Part shown: piece by piece, positions 46,103 to 58,357 of the stretch | How positions within the stretch are numbered: position 1 is the stretch's first letter | Layout of the letters: each line of letters starts with the position of its first letter | Source: Thelephora terrestris | Lineage: Eukaryota > Basidiomycota > Agaricomycetes > Thelephorales > Thelephoraceae | Assembly (NCBI GenBank): GCA_015956445.1 | Contig: WIUZ02000020.1 | Span: 310,001-374,000, forward strand | Reading direction: 5' to 3' | Length of the DNA: 64,000 nt | Translations under genes and position numbers: made by a program | The notes under the pieces: model-generated | What the model was told of the DNA's origin: nothing | What the model saw: the letters and a program-made list of their open reading frames with translations, nothing else | The model's database searches: none

Positions 46103-47347
46103 ATGCTGTTTTCTCGACTACCGGTATTGCTTTTGACCGCTGTGTTGTTGCCTTCGCTCGTGGAGGCCGGGCTCTTTTTCAAGAGTTCGCCCGTGAAGAT
46201 GCTGGATGCAAAATCGTTTAAGAAGGCGCTGCGGGAGAACGTGCGTCACGAGTTTGTTAGGAACGCGGTGTTTTGAATGCTTATTAGCTGTCGTCTGTTT
46301 GGTGATTTGGATGGTCGGGACGGAACAGCAAACGAGCGTTGTGGCATTCGTTGCGCCTTGGTGTGGGGTGTGTCTCTGTTCTCACTTCAGTGGCATTCCT
46401 GGCTGACGTGTGTGCGCCCCTCCTCAGCACTGCAGGAATCTGGCACCGGAATATGAGAAAACCGCGAAGTCGTTCAACGGTTTGGTGCCGTTGTATGCGA
46501 TAGATTGTGATGCGCAGGCGAATAAACAATTTTGCGGTCAACAGGTGCGTGTTTCACCTCTCGCTGGAGAAAATTTGGGTTTTCACTAATGCTGCGTATA
46601 TGCGTAGGGTGTGCAAGGGTTCCCCACTGTGAAAGTGAGTGGAAGGGTCGAACCTCGGGCGTATTCTGCGGGTTTAACGTTTGAGTGTAGCTGTTCCCTC
46701 GGGGTAACCAAGCACCGCCTGTTGATTACCGAGGCGAACGTACCTCAAAAGCGCTATTTAGCTGGGCTATGGGCCAGATCCCTCACGGGATCAAGAGGCT
46801 CAAAGCCCAAAGCGAGATCACGAAGTGGGTAGAGGTGCGGCATCACCCAGCTCGTATGCGCTTCAGTATACTGACTAAACGTCTTTCTTTTTTCGTTTAG
46901 CAATCCTCCGACAAGCCTCACGCGATTCTCTTGAACACGTCGACCAAAATACCGTTATTGTGGAAGGTCATCGCGAATAAGTACAATCACCGGATGAAGT
47001 TTGGGAATCTCCACGATGAAGGCGGGTCGTACTTTGAAGGTCTGGGGCTTGAGGATAGTTCAAAGTCGGACAACAAGGTGCTGTTCTTTGCTCCTGGTTC
47101 GACGGAGCCCGTGTTGTATGAAGGTGAGCGTGTCTCGTGAAACAGGCTGGTCGCCGCGGGACACTAGTGAGCTTCTTTGGTTACAGGTACCTTGAAGCAG
47201 AAGGAGCTGTCGGAATTTATCGTTTCGGTTATTAAGGGGAAAGCGGACCTTACGCCGAGGAAGAAGGGGGTTGAGTCGGACAGCAGGGAGACTGAACAGG
47301 TTTTCGAAACGCTTGAGGATGATCCGGTTCTTCATGAAGAATTGTGA
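46103..47347 (+). CDS. ER protein disulfide isomerase, Mpd1-like
   Basis: A signal peptide (MLFSRLPVLLLTAVLLPSLV) is followed by a thioredoxin fold. Exon 1 is 46103-46240, exon 2 46329-46367 (VVAFVAPWCG) and exon 3 from 46428 (HCRNLAPEYEKTAKSF), so the CGHC active site is split by an intron. Then LYAIDCDAQANKQFCGQQ, GVQGFPTVK, a linker with VDYRGERTSKALFSWA, and a second, non-catalytic region with KPHAILLNTSTKIPLLW and LFFAPGSTEPVLYEG. The protein ends in HEEL, a variant of the HDEL retention signal. About 300 aa. One CGHC domain plus the retention signal fits the yeast Mpd1/human P5 type, which oxidises and isomerises disulfides in the ER lumen. Confidence 0.88.
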
Positions 47348-48703
47348 TTCTTCTTGTATGCCTTTGCACTACGTAGGGTTCCATGCGGGATTTTCCGACG
47401 ACTCTAACTGTTTGTATCTAACGTGCAAGGTGGCCCATTCCTAACATACACCGGTCAACCGATATTCGATTGTTTACGGCGTTAAAACATGGCTCTATCA
47501 TAGCGTGGCCATCCCATGTTCGCCAACTCCTCAGTTGATCCGCGGTCATAGTCGATGGAGGCTAAGTATATGCAAGCTGAAGAATCAGTTGAAGGATTGG
47601 TCCGAGAGTTTAGAATTGGCACGAGAAACAAACCACCAAAACATTTGTGTCCTTTCGCGACGTGAGTGCTCGCCGCGATGGGAGAGTGCCAGAACTCTGG
47701 AGGAAGTTGAAGGGGGCACCCCGCTGTGGGGTGGTGAACGAGCTCTCTCAAAGCGACGCAATCCATACGGGCGCGCGTTGTCTCGATAGGCAGGAAGCAA
47801 GCACCTGCCATCTGCTTCTCCGCCCAAGATACAGAAGAACAGGCTAAGCTTGCGTGAAGATAGAATTCCTACATGCTACTGCACGGTTGATACCCGACTG
47901 CGACTCAGAACCTTTGGTAGAACTGGAAAACCTCAACCACCAAGTGGGAAGCCCAAGAGTTGATACACAGTTCCGTAAATCTTGCCATTGACTGGGATGA
48001 TCATGAATGCTGTCCCGCGGCTACGTCAAACATATGTATAAGCACTTGAGCATCCGAACGGGATAGAGCGGAGGGAGGACCCTCCTCATCCTGAGCTGAC
48101 GGTGTACAAACTTGTTTCTAGGTAAGTAACAAGTTGCGTTGCGGAAAGTCCCGGGGACCAAGAAATTCGCACACTCGTTGTGGCGGCAGTGATGGATGAC
48201 GGCGAGCCATATCCCTTGACAAACCATGTACTTGAATAATCCTTTGGCTGTGGAATCGGATCCTCAACGTCAACCCCTCGTGGAAAAGAAATTCTTAACA
48301 ATATTCCATCATCCGGTCTCTCGGGAGCAGACCACACCATGAGGGATTCCCACGTTTTCCTGATGCCGTGGTTAGTCTAAGACCCAAATTTCGCAGTTGG
48401 TAAGTAACATTTAGTAAGGCTGTTAGCAGCAGCAGTCAATTAGGTTAGTGACCATGTTAGGGAACAGGGCCTTTAGGAATTCGGCATCCGCACGGAATCT
48501 TAATCTGCGCTCTAGAGTCTAGCCTGACTTACATAAGCACGGCTGACTGAGCAACTCACTCGATTCCCGCCGTCTCCCTAGATGCCGTCCTCAAAACCCG
48601 CTTTTGAATTTTAGGCTGGGTTAGCGCGATGCACGCTATATAAACCCCCTCATCGTCCGCCATCTACACAGTTTTCTATCCCCGTTTACCCTGAGCTACA
48701 TCG
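47348..48703. other. intergenic with duplicated promoter region
   Basis: No certain gene. Open frames near 47482-47811 (minus) and 48086-48340 (minus, MVWSAPERPDDGILLRIS) have no family match. A stretch at about 47700-47760 (gggggcaccccgctgtggg) recurs at 50739-50800, so the duplicated O-methyltransferase unit starts here. 48035-48090 is an inverted copy of a repeat seen at 12830-12890 and 15385-15425. A TATATAAA box is at 48637-48644. Confidence 0.5.
48637..48644 (+). promoter_or_regulatory. TATA box of O-methyltransferase 1
   Basis: TATATAAA followed by CCCCCTC lies 60 bp before the ATG at 48704. The same TATATAAACCCCCTC block stands at the same distance before the second copy (51322-51331). 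Confidence 0.65.
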
Positions 48704-50577
48704 ATGTCTACCACAAAGATATCGCCCTTACGACGCCTGGTCAACATTCTTTCTGATGCTGTGACCAAAATCGACGAGAAATATGCATCAGCTAACCTAG
48801 AGTTTCCCTCACTCGACAAACCGTTCGACGAAAGTGACCCCGCATGTCTGCTGTTGTCAGACCCTGATGTAGTCCCCCATTCCTCATTGATCGTAGCTGC
48901 TGCCGACCAATTGATCGCGTCTGCAAGACATCCGGCGCAAGCTATCCTCGACATGGCCCAATCGGTGAGTAATTTATGGTTTCGTTACACGTGGTAGGTA
49001 CGGGAAGCCGCGGTTAATATCCTTCGTTTAACAGCATACCATCCCTGCATGTTTGAACTTAGCGTGCGAAACCAGTGTCGCTGAGATCTTGCGCGAGGCA
49101 GGACCAGAGGTTAGTAATTTACCCCTTGTCTCTCCCCCGTTTTGGGCTGACCGTGTCCCTGGGACGTTCAGGGTTTACCAGTCAAGGACATCGCAGCGAA
49201 GAACAAAATGCATCCTAGCAAATTGGGTACGGTGTACTTCCATCACCTTCGTTTCATTGTCAGCTTATGATTCGGATCTCCCGTGCGCAGCCCGCGCTTT
49301 GAGGTTATTGGCAACCCATCACGTTTTTGCCGAAGTCAGCCCCGACGTGTTCGCGAATAACATCCTATCCTCTGTACTGGACACCGGCAAATCGACAGAG
49401 GCCCTATTTACCCAGTAAGTCGCAGCCGTGCCGTGTTATACCTGCCGAGTTGACGCGAACGCATTCATAGAAAAAAGGTGAACAAGTTCGATGGAGCTGC
49501 CAGGGGAAGCGCCTGTGCAGCGGTGGAAATGACGTATGTTCGTGGGCTCAATCATTGGCTACCCCGAGTTGACAAAATCCAGTGCGGATGATTCCCTGAA
49601 GGCCTCTGCATTCATCATCGACAGTTTGCTCGATCCAGCAACCTCATATTCAGAGGAGCCGTCGGATGCACCTTGTTTGCGGTTGTTCAAGGCGAAGAGT
49701 TACTTCGATTACCTCTACGCCCCTGGAAACGAGTACCGGAAAGCAAGGTACCAAGCGGCGATGAGTGCTTTAGCGTCGTCTGAGAGCTCGACTGTTGTTT
49801 CCGGAGGGTTCCCTTGGGAGACCCTACCAAAAGGGACAAAAATTGTGGACGTGGGAGGTGGTGTTGGAAGCGCTTGTCATGAAATCATGAACAAGAATCC
49901 GCTTCTCAAGTTTACTGTCCAGGACCTCCCGAGCGTGACCGAAAGGGCCATTGCGGTGAGCATTCCACCCGATTGATCTACATCAGTATCTGAACACATC
50001 AATAACGTATGCCCAGTACTGGAACCAACACGAGCCAAAGGCATTCGCAGATGGTCAAGTCACGATCCAGGAACACGATTTCTTCGCTCCTCAACCCGTC
50101 AAGGATGCAGACGTCTTCTTGCTCAGGTATATCCTCCACGACTGGTCGAACGCGAAGGCGATCGAGATCCTCAAACGGTTGAGGGAAGTGGCGGTCCCCG
50201 GAAAGACCAAGGTTATTGTTGTAGATGGAGTCATCCAATACGCATGCAAGGTCGACAGGAAGAAGATTCGGGGAGCGGAGGGAATCGTGTTTGAAGGGTC
50301 AGATAAGAAGAGTGAGGTCCCTGCAGGACTGTTGCCGAATCTGGGGAAAGCATGCGCCAGAAACTATTGCCTCGATTTAACGTGCGGTTTTCCGCCTCCG
50401 TCCAGCACTCGATTGCAGCTTTTCTGATGATAACACAGGATGTTGGCAAAGTTCAATGGACAAGAGCGTACGCTAGGGGACCATATCCACGTGATGGAGG
50501 CAAGTGGGTGGAAGATTGGGAAGATATATTCCCCAGACGGAAGGAGAATCAGCCATGTGCTTGCTGAAGCGGCCTGA
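48704..50577 (+). CDS. SAM-dependent O-methyltransferase (copy 1)
   Basis: From the ATG at 48704: LVNILSDAVTKIDEKY, then AILDMAQS, LACETSVAEILREAGPE, GLPVKDIAAKNKMHPSKL, ALRLLATHHVFAEVSPDVF, PCLRLFKAKSYFDYLYA, the SAM-binding glycine loop IVDVGGGVGSACHEIM, VQDLPSVTE, VFLLRYILHDWSN with the catalytic His of LHDW, MLAKFNGQERTLGDHI and ASGWKIGKIYSPDG, stop at 50577. Short introns separate the blocks. Length (about 400 aa) and motif order fit the Methyltransf_2 (plant/fungal phenol O-methyltransferase) family. Such genes often serve secondary metabolism, but no polyketide or peptide synthase lies nearby, so the substrate is unknown. A near copy follows downstream. Confidence 0.88.
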
Positions 50578-51391
50578 GCGGTGGAAAAGTGTCGCGGTGT
50601 TTACGATATAGAAATAATACACTCGATGATCGATTATGGTGTACGCAACTGGCCCAGAGCCAGTGATTTCTCGACTCGCTCGATTTTGTATATTGTTATG
50701 TTTTAGCCTTCGTTTTCGCGACCCCTTAGGCCCGTTGGAGGGGGCATCCCGCTGTGGGCACATTGAGCTTGAACCGACCCGACGAACGAGCTTTCTGAGA
50801 GCGACTAGCGGAGTTGCGCTCACCGATAAATCACCCCCGGCGTCCCATAGTTTCTGTAGCAGATCCCGTATCATTTCACAAACTCTACTAGTAGGTTCTT
50901 CATGGGCGCAGAGCCTGGGCGGCCTTGATCTGCCAAAATCATCGATGTTGGTAACGAGCCACCCGAACTCCCCAAATCCCTCACAGTTGGTGACCCTTAG
51001 TAAGCCTATTGGCAGGAGCTATAATCCTCTCTATGACAGTCAGTAACACTGTTAGAAGCACTTGGCAAACGTAAAACTTTTAGTAACATGGCTGTGGGAT
51101 ATTCGGCATTCCGCACTGCACCCTGTGATCTACCCTTCACCCCGGCCCAAGCACGGTTGACCAAACCACCCACTTGATTCCCCCTGAGTGACAGATGTGG
51201 GCGGTCAAGGGGTGGTTCCAGGCCGCGCCCGACGTCAATTCAGAGGTTTCGCCTTGCGGACTCCTGCCATCCGACTCGCATCGTTTTCCATGATTGGGCT
51301 CCACCCTAGCTCTCTGCGCGCTATATATAAACCCCCTCGCCGTCTTCCAAACCAACACAACTCCCACCCCCGTTTACTCTGAGCTACATCG
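50578..51391. other. intergenic, duplicated promoter of O-methyltransferase 2
   Basis: No gene seen. This corresponds, with gaps, to the region upstream of the first O-methyltransferase (shared ccccgctgtggg, ttagtaa, attcggcat and the TATA-CCCCCTC block). Confidence 0.55.
51322..51331 (+). promoter_or_regulatory. TATA box of O-methyltransferase 2
   Basis: TATATATAAA followed by CCCCCTC lies 61 bp before the ATG at 51392, matching the arrangement upstream of copy 1. Confidence 0.65.
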
Positions 51392-53241
51392 ATGTTTACC
51401 TCAAAGATATCGCCCTTACGACGCCTGGTCAACGTTCTTTCTGAGGCTGTGACCAAAATCGACGCAAAATATGCATCAGCTAACCTAGAGTTCCCCTCAC
51501 TCGACAAACCGTTCGACGAAAGTGACCCCGCATGTCTGCTGTTGTCAGACCCTGATGTAGTCCCCCATTCCTCATTGATCGTAGCTGCTGCCGATCAATT
51601 GATCGTGTCTGCGAGGCATCCGGCGCAAGCTATCCTCGACATAGCACAGTCGGTAAGTGTTGTTACCCTTCGTTACATGTGGTAGACACGGGAAGTCGCG
51701 GTTGATAATTTTTCGAACAGCACACTATTTCCGCAAGCCTGGGCTTGGTGTGCGAAACTAGCGTCGCGGAGATCTTGCGTGAGGCTGGACCAGAGGTTAG
51801 CAATTTAGCCCTCGTACCTCCCCCATTTTCAAATTACCGTTTTCCTGGGACGTTAGGGCTTACATGTCAAGGACATCGTAGCGAAGAACAAGATGCATCC
51901 TGGTAAATTAGGTATGGTACACTTCATTGCTTCCGTTTCGTGGTGGACTGATGGTTCTGGCCTTGCCACACAGCCCGCGCGTTGAGGTTGTTGGCAACGC
52001 ATCACGTTTTTGCCGAAGTCAGCCCTGACGTTTTTGTGAACAATGGCCTCTCCTCTATACTGGACACTGGGAAATCGACTGAGTCCTTATTTACCCGGTA
52101 CGTCGCGGCTGTCTTGTGCTAAGCATACGAGCTGACGCGGACGTAGACCAAAAGTGGAAAAGTTCAAGGGAGCCACAGGAGGCTACTGCGCGATGGTGGA
52201 AATAACGTATGTTCGTGAGCTCGATAAGATGTTTCTTGGAACTAACGAAACCCAGTTCTGGCGATGCACTGAAAGCCTCTGCATTCGTCATCGACGGTCT
52301 GCTCGATCCAGCAACCTCGCATTCAGAAGAGCCGTCGGATGCACCTTGCTTGCGGGCTTTCAAGGCGAAGAGTTACTTCGATTACCTCTACGCCCCTGGA
52401 AACGAGTACCTGAAAACCAGATTCCAAGCGGCGATGGGCGCTTTAGCGGCCTCCGAGAGCTCGACTATTGTTCCTGGAGGGTTCCCTTGGGAGAGCCTTC
52501 CAAAAGGGACAACGATTGTGGACGTGGGAGGTGGTGTTGGAAGCGCTTGTCATGACATCATGAACAAGAACCCACTTCTCAAGTTCATTGTCCAGGACCT
52601 TCCCAGCGTGACTGGGGGGGCCATCGAGGTGAGCATTCTGACCAAGGTATCTGAACGCATATACGAATAATGCATGCGCAGTACTGGAACCATCACGAAC
52701 CAAAGGCATTGGCAGATGGCCAGGTCACGATCCAGGAACACGATTTCTTCACTCCTCAACCCGTCAAGGACGCAGACGTCTTCCTGCTCAGATATATCCT
52801 CCACGACTGGTCGAACACCAAGGCGATCGAGATCCTAAAACGGTTGAGGGAAGCGGCGGTCCCTGGAAAGACAAAGGTTATTGTTATAGATGGGGTCATC
52901 CAATATGCATGCGCGGTCGACCGCAAAAAGATCCGGGGAGCGGAGGGAATCGTGTTTGAAGGGTCAGACAAGAAGAGTGAGGTCCCTGAAGGACTTTTGC
53001 CGAATCTGGGAAAAGCAGGTGCCAGGAACTATTGCATTGATTTAACGTGCGGTTTTCCATCTCGTCTGGAGCTCGATTTTAGTTTTTCTGATGAGACTAC
53101 AGGATGTTGGCAAAAGTCAGTGGACAAGAGCGTACGCTGGGGGACCATGTCCGCGTGATGGAAGCAAGCGGGTGGAAGATTAAGAAGATATATTCCCCAG
53201 ACGGAAGGAGGATCAGTCATTTGCTTGCTGAAGCAGTCTGA
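51392..53241 (+). CDS. SAM-dependent O-methyltransferase (copy 2)
   Basis: Same exon order and nearly the same protein as copy 1, starting MFTSKISPLRRLVNVL and ending at 53241. Key motifs are kept: IVDVGGGVGSACHDIM, VQDLPSVTGG, LLRYILHDWSN and ASGWKIKKIYSPDG. Differences are scattered conservative changes, and the introns have diverged more than the exons. Both points suggest that both copies stayed functional after a tandem duplication of roughly 2.5-3 kb. I found no stop or frame break in the coding path. Confidence 0.87.
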
Positions 53242-54079
53242 GCGATGAAGAATCATCACTGTGTGTACAATGTAGGAGAATTTTGAATTCGAGAGCTTAT
53301 CATGACGTATCCAAGTGGCCAGAGCCGATAATGGCCTGAAGAGGTGATCGTGGTAACAGCCGTTGGAACGCCACCGTGAGAAGGCTGGAGGGTCTACGAA
53401 TCCCAGGATCCAATCGAGTCTGAGACTGTAGGTTCTGTAGCTCAGGCCTCGGGTGTCAGGTGTTGGTGTCATCTGACACTTTATTGCTCGATTTTTTTGG
53501 TGCTTCACATTGTTGAAACCAGGCTCCTCGGACATCGAGAAAGAAACTCGGCCAGCAGGTCAAGTTCTCTACGATCGAAGTACGTGCATCTGTAGCCTTA
53601 CAGCCGGCCACCACTGCTCAATCTCAATCGATGAGTGGCAGCCCCGAGCCAAGGTATTATGCATAGGCCCTTTCTTCAGTTTTCAAGGTTTGCTTGGAGA
53701 GGCGATGCTCGAGTCATCGCCTGGCGAACAGCGACACCGGGAAATCGCACACGACCTTAGCCTATGGCATCAGCAATTTTTGCTAGAATCATTAAGATAT
53801 GTTGTCGCAACCGCTTAACTTTGGAACACTGACCGCCAGATAACTCCAATACCATCCAAACTTTTTGAAGAGGCAGGCAAAGAAAACGAGAGTACAGAAG
53901 GCGCCCGCGTGATCGAGCACCAGGGACAACGATCTCCGTCCCCCGGCCTTACGAGGCCTTTTTCGATCATAACAAGAGAGAATGCAACTATATAACCCGG
54001 GTATCATCTAGGATATAAACTACCGACGATCTCATGGCCTATACGCGCACGGCGCACCCAGACACGCCCTGATTAGGTA
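53242..54079. other. intergenic, no gene seen
   Basis: This is the 3' flank of O-methyltransferase 2 and the 3' flank of the convergent GRDP-type gene. A plus frame at 53510-53818 has no recognisable features. Confidence 0.5.
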
Positions 54080-56809
54080 TTAGCATCTTGTAGAAAACAC
54101 CGAGGGCAAACATACCACAGCGCACGCCCCTCGGTGGGTATTCTGCGCGTGCGGGCAGCCATACCCGTGAACCTTTGGCACAGGTGACGAGAACGGAAAT
54201 TCGTGATCCCGCCCTCTCATATACCTCTCCTCAACCTCAGTACCCTTGCCCACCCGTTTCCCCTTCCCAATCTTTTGCCCTTCTTCATCTCTCCGTCGTC
54301 TCCATTCGGCCTGCTGTAAAGTGCGCTTCAGGCCGGATCTTCCAATGACGAAAACGGAGTTGTGTTCGCTCGGGTGGGTCGCGGCGTAACAGTCGTCTCT
54401 GTTGGTTGGGGGATCTATGCGACGAGGACGGGACGACAACGCTCGGACGAGGCGTTCCCCGACGCCGATATCCTGTTCGATGTAATCCACGACAAGGAAT
54501 TAGAGACTCGTTACCACCAAGTACTGTATACTTGCCTTCACGGGACACCCACAGTGCAAATAAGGGATCCCAAACTCATTCTAACGACGACCCGTTCAGT
54601 GGTCCTCTTTTGGGGATCAGGATTTTCGTGCTCACCCGCCAAGCCCTAGACGTATTATCCAATCCGATCGCCAGATTTCCTTCCTCGACCTGGTCGTCAC
54701 TGGTGCAAGACGGGTGAGTCGGTCATTCGTCGCAAGTTGAAACAGGGGCGCACTGATCAATCAATCTGAAAGCGATCTTGCGGCAGTCTTCCGAGTAATT
54801 TTTGGGGGACAGTTGATGAGTGCTGCAGGTTTTACCTGGTTCAGCAGGTAGTACAAATGACTTCAAGCGAAACTACTTACTGCCACGCCAGATCGACATC
54901 AAGCGTCGGGACAAAGAAGGATTTGTTGCCCGGATCGGTCGAGAGTAAAGTGAGGAACCTTCACTAGTCACATCGGTGAGCAATAAAGGAACCAGAAACT
55001 CAACTCACCCGTGGTAGCGAAGTATGCAATGTTGCAGCACTGGTACGCAGTCCGGGTTCCCCAAAAATCCTGGGTTCAACCACCCAAGCTCGTGAATCTT
55101 GTCCACGAACGTCGATTGCCTCATTGCCTGGTAGGTAACATGTGAGCCCTTCACCAGATAAGTCGAACCCAGAAATGACCCACTGCAGCGACGAGCTCGA
55201 CGGAAAAGGGTTTTCCATCCACGTATGCACCCAAGATCCTTCTTATCCTGGGAAAACCAGATTAAAACTTGTGGGACAGGCGTCAACGAAGGCCACACAT
55301 TTTTTCATTAACTCCGATGGCTTTCTCGACGTTCTTTCTCAATTCTATGGCATTGAATCGGAGTTTCTCTCCGATAGCCTTCTTCCACAAATCAAGGTCA
55401 TTGGATGGTGGCGTCAGCGCTTTCTTAGCGTTATCGTTTCGAAAGACCTCAAGGTACTTTATGTTCGCCTTCAACCTAGCGGAGTTGTCGGTCTGGAAAG
55501 TCCCTGACGGTAGTAAGAGAGTACCCCTGTCAAGGTGGGAAGTTATTGAATCAATGGAACGTGCGGGCCCGGGAAAATGCGTAACTCACGGAAGATACAC
55601 GCCCTTCCCGTGCATCCCAACATGAGCTCTATCGTTCGGATCGAGTATGATATCCTTGATAAACTTGGCGACTCCAAGGGCCTCTCGCGTGATGAACGCA
55701 TTACAGCGGGGGCACACAGTTGCGAAATCCGTTTGAGCAAACCCCGTCTTTTCTGCGTTCACAATCGCTGAGAGGGTTCGAAATCAGCACAATCCACCCT
55801 TATCCTGTGTCTTAGAATACCAAAAAGGCTTTACGTGTGTTGACTTGTCGTTCGCAGTTGGGACATTCTACCTCAAGATCGGTCAGGATGGCAGATGAAA
55901 CGAACGGGTCGAAAGGGAGTTGTGTGCCAGCCTCCCATCTGCGTTCTTGGTCACCAGCGGGTCGGTATTTAAAAATTTCATCACCCATCCTCGCCTATGA
56001 CTGACGTGTGAGGCCAACCACAAACCGAGAGACGTTTACACTCACTGCTAGATTTAACGGGTGTTCCTCAAGATCCCTCAAAGGTCGCAATTGCCACAGC
56101 CTCTCGCAATCTTCAATATACCACCTTTATGACCACATGGTTGGCACTCTCGATGAACATTTGGGGGCGAATATATGCTCACGATGGGTTCAGCATATAG
56201 GTATTCCAGATGAGCCAAACGTCCACAGGAGGGATAATGAAGGGTCCCTCATAATTTAAATGCAGCATAACCCACCGCCGAAACCTACAACCCGCCCACC
56301 GGTGAGCGCCCAACGGACAGGTAGACAAAGTCAAAACACACAGACCTTTCTACGGCCATCTCGAGGAACCAAAGCCACCTCCCCTTGACACCGATCCCCC
56401 TCCCGACAGGCGGCACGATCTCCCCCACCGAGGGATCAGAATATGGGTCTCCCACCTTCTCCTTGAACAGCTTGAAAGCCCTCAACAACCTCAAGTGGGT
56501 CTTGATATCCCCGAGCGTGACCAACTGCCTCTTGATGTTCATCGTAATAGCTGTAAACGCGGACAGGTCGAGGTTGGTGCCGGGGGGCTTAGCGCTCGCA
56601 GAAGCACGGTAAGTGGGTAGCCCATGTGAACTCGAACTGGGGCCAAGGGGGTTCAATGCTCCTGGACTTGATACGGAGGCTGGGCGCGATGATCTCAGAA
56701 GTGAGGCCGAAGGTTTTGGAGCCACCCTCGGCCGCGGAGTTGGATCCCGCGGCTGCTCAACCTCAAGTGTTAGTGAGTACGGTGGAGGAAGATCCTCTTC
56801 GGACATCAT
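54080..56809 (-). CDS. GRDP/DUF1399-type protein
   Basis: The ATG at 56809 (MMSEEDLPPPYSLTLEVEQ) opens a Pro/Ser-rich N-terminus. Then LGDIKTHLRLLRAFKLFKE and WLWFLEMAVER follow, with IIPPVDVWLIWNTYMLNP and WYFEDCERLWQLRPLRDLE. Further exons carry QLPFDPFVSSAIL, CPNCERQVNTRKA, ATVCPRCNAFITREALGVAK, IKYLEVFRNDNAKKAL, a STFVDKIHELGWLNPGFL block, VPTLDVDLAWQ, DDQVEEGNLAIGLDNTSRAW, GIPYLHCGCPVK, CYAATHPSEHNSVFVIGR and GRDHEFPFSSPVPKVHGYG, stop at 54080. The order matches the glycine-rich-domain-containing proteins (DUF1399) common in mushroom fungi, though the usual glycine/cysteine-rich tail is missing. Function is unclear; plant relatives are linked to stress and development. More than ten exons. 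Confidence 0.82.
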
Positions 56810-57178
56810 GCGGTGACGAAAGCTGAGGAGAGATAGAGACGCCGCTGTTGTAACGACGTCTCGTAGGATTTGCACATATTTGTTTGGCTGTCTGCATCCA
56901 TCATCCGCGCTTATTTGCATAATTTGGGTGGTGACCTTGACGACGGTATCTGCCTGAGCTTACTAGTCTTACCGCGAGCGGTTGGGCTCCAAGTGGGCTG
57001 TACTATGTTAAGTGCTATCTGCTTCATGCGAGACCAGTGTGACCAAATTTTGCCTCCGCAAGAAATTCCCACACGTTTGGTCCCGTTCCTTCCGAGCATT
57101 CGCTGAATCGGTGCGCTAGACCCGGAGATGTAAAGATAAACGATGAAATCGGATGGCTACACGATACACTAGAGACCG

Positions 57179-58357
57179 TCACGGTGGAGTTGGAGGGCCT
57201 TTTGTTACAGGCTTCACCACACGGAACCCACCACGGCCGACAAGATAACTCAAACCGCTCCAGATAGTGGTCCCTGCGACAGTCCACCTGCGGCAATTGA
57301 CAACACGTTAAGTGGGCTGAGACCAGAGATCAGGAATGGTCCACTGACTGTAGTGCCTGTAACTGGAGCGCAATGTCTATGGTTAGGATGGGGGAGACAG
57401 TTGTCACGCCCATCAGCAGTAGTTGTAAAGCGGTATTGACCTAGGGAGCGAATCGTCAAAAGTCTTCAGTCGCCGTTTCCAACACCCCCACACACCTTGG
57501 ATATGAGCGTCGGCTGAACTTCCGCGGAGGGTAGTGAAAAGTCCCAATAGCGCTGGAAGGTTTTCTTCAGAGATTCGTTCAGCTGCAAGATATGGGATAT
57601 AAAGCGTTCAATGCATAACTCACAGGGGGAGGCAAAGTTTTCCATCGTATCCAAAAGGCTGACAGGCTCAACAACGCGTCCCTTCCCAAGATTATGACGC
57701 AAAGTGGCACTATGGTCCGAGTGGGTCAGCTGAGGGTTAGGAATTGGGTGAGGGCAGACCTACAGGGAACCAGCTCTCTTACGGTGAGGGTCACGACCAG
57801 GGTGGTCATCAACATCTTGTCCGCCGCTGGGTCGAGGATCGAACCGAGGACCGAACCCATATTGTACCTCCGCGCCAGGTAGCCATCAACCTGGAAACGT
57901 TGAGGGATATAAAAAATGAGAGACTCGTGGTAACAACAAACGCAAATCACACACGCACGAAATCCGTGAGGCCAGCGTACACGAGCAACCCCGTTGCGAC
58001 ATAGAAATCGTCAATTAAAATAGCATAGCCAAGGAGAGGGCACGAGAGGATTCTTGAAATCGTCAAAACGTTTGGAATCGTCCAGACCTTCTCCGCTTTA
58101 ACCGGGTGAAGTGTCTCGCTGACGCTAGGTTTCGTTTTCTCCTCTGGTTCGTGATCCCGGGGTGTTGGCTGCTGGAATGATCGACTCGAAAGAGCGAACG
58201 TGCGACGAGATGACGCGGTGGCGGGTCGAAAAGAGGCACATATAAGGTGTCGTGGCAAGCATGTGTTGCGTAGGGAAACTGATGATGGTCGCAGGAGACT
58301 AGAATTTAGACAGGCCTTTACCGAATGACGAGTCGGAGTCGCGGAGAGTGGTTGCAT
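57179..58357 (-). CDS. CRD1: mitochondrial cardiolipin synthase
   Basis: The ATG at 58357 begins a basic, Ser/Arg-rich mitochondrial targeting region. Next come VWTIPNVLTISRILSCPLLG, the first membrane span, and GLTDFVDGYLARRYNMG with VLGSILDPAADK. Together these form the CDP-alcohol phosphatidyltransferase motif DxxDGxxAR...G...D...D, with an intron in the middle. Later exons give VIILGRDALLSLSAFW, RYWDFSLPSAEVQPTLISK, VNTALQLLLMGVTTVSPI and WTVAGTTIWSGLSYLVGRGG, stop at 57179. Six or so exons join consistently. The enzyme condenses CDP-diacylglycerol with phosphatidylglycerol to make cardiolipin in the inner mitochondrial membrane. The last motifs match the eukaryotic, not bacterial, enzyme. 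Confidence 0.9.
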
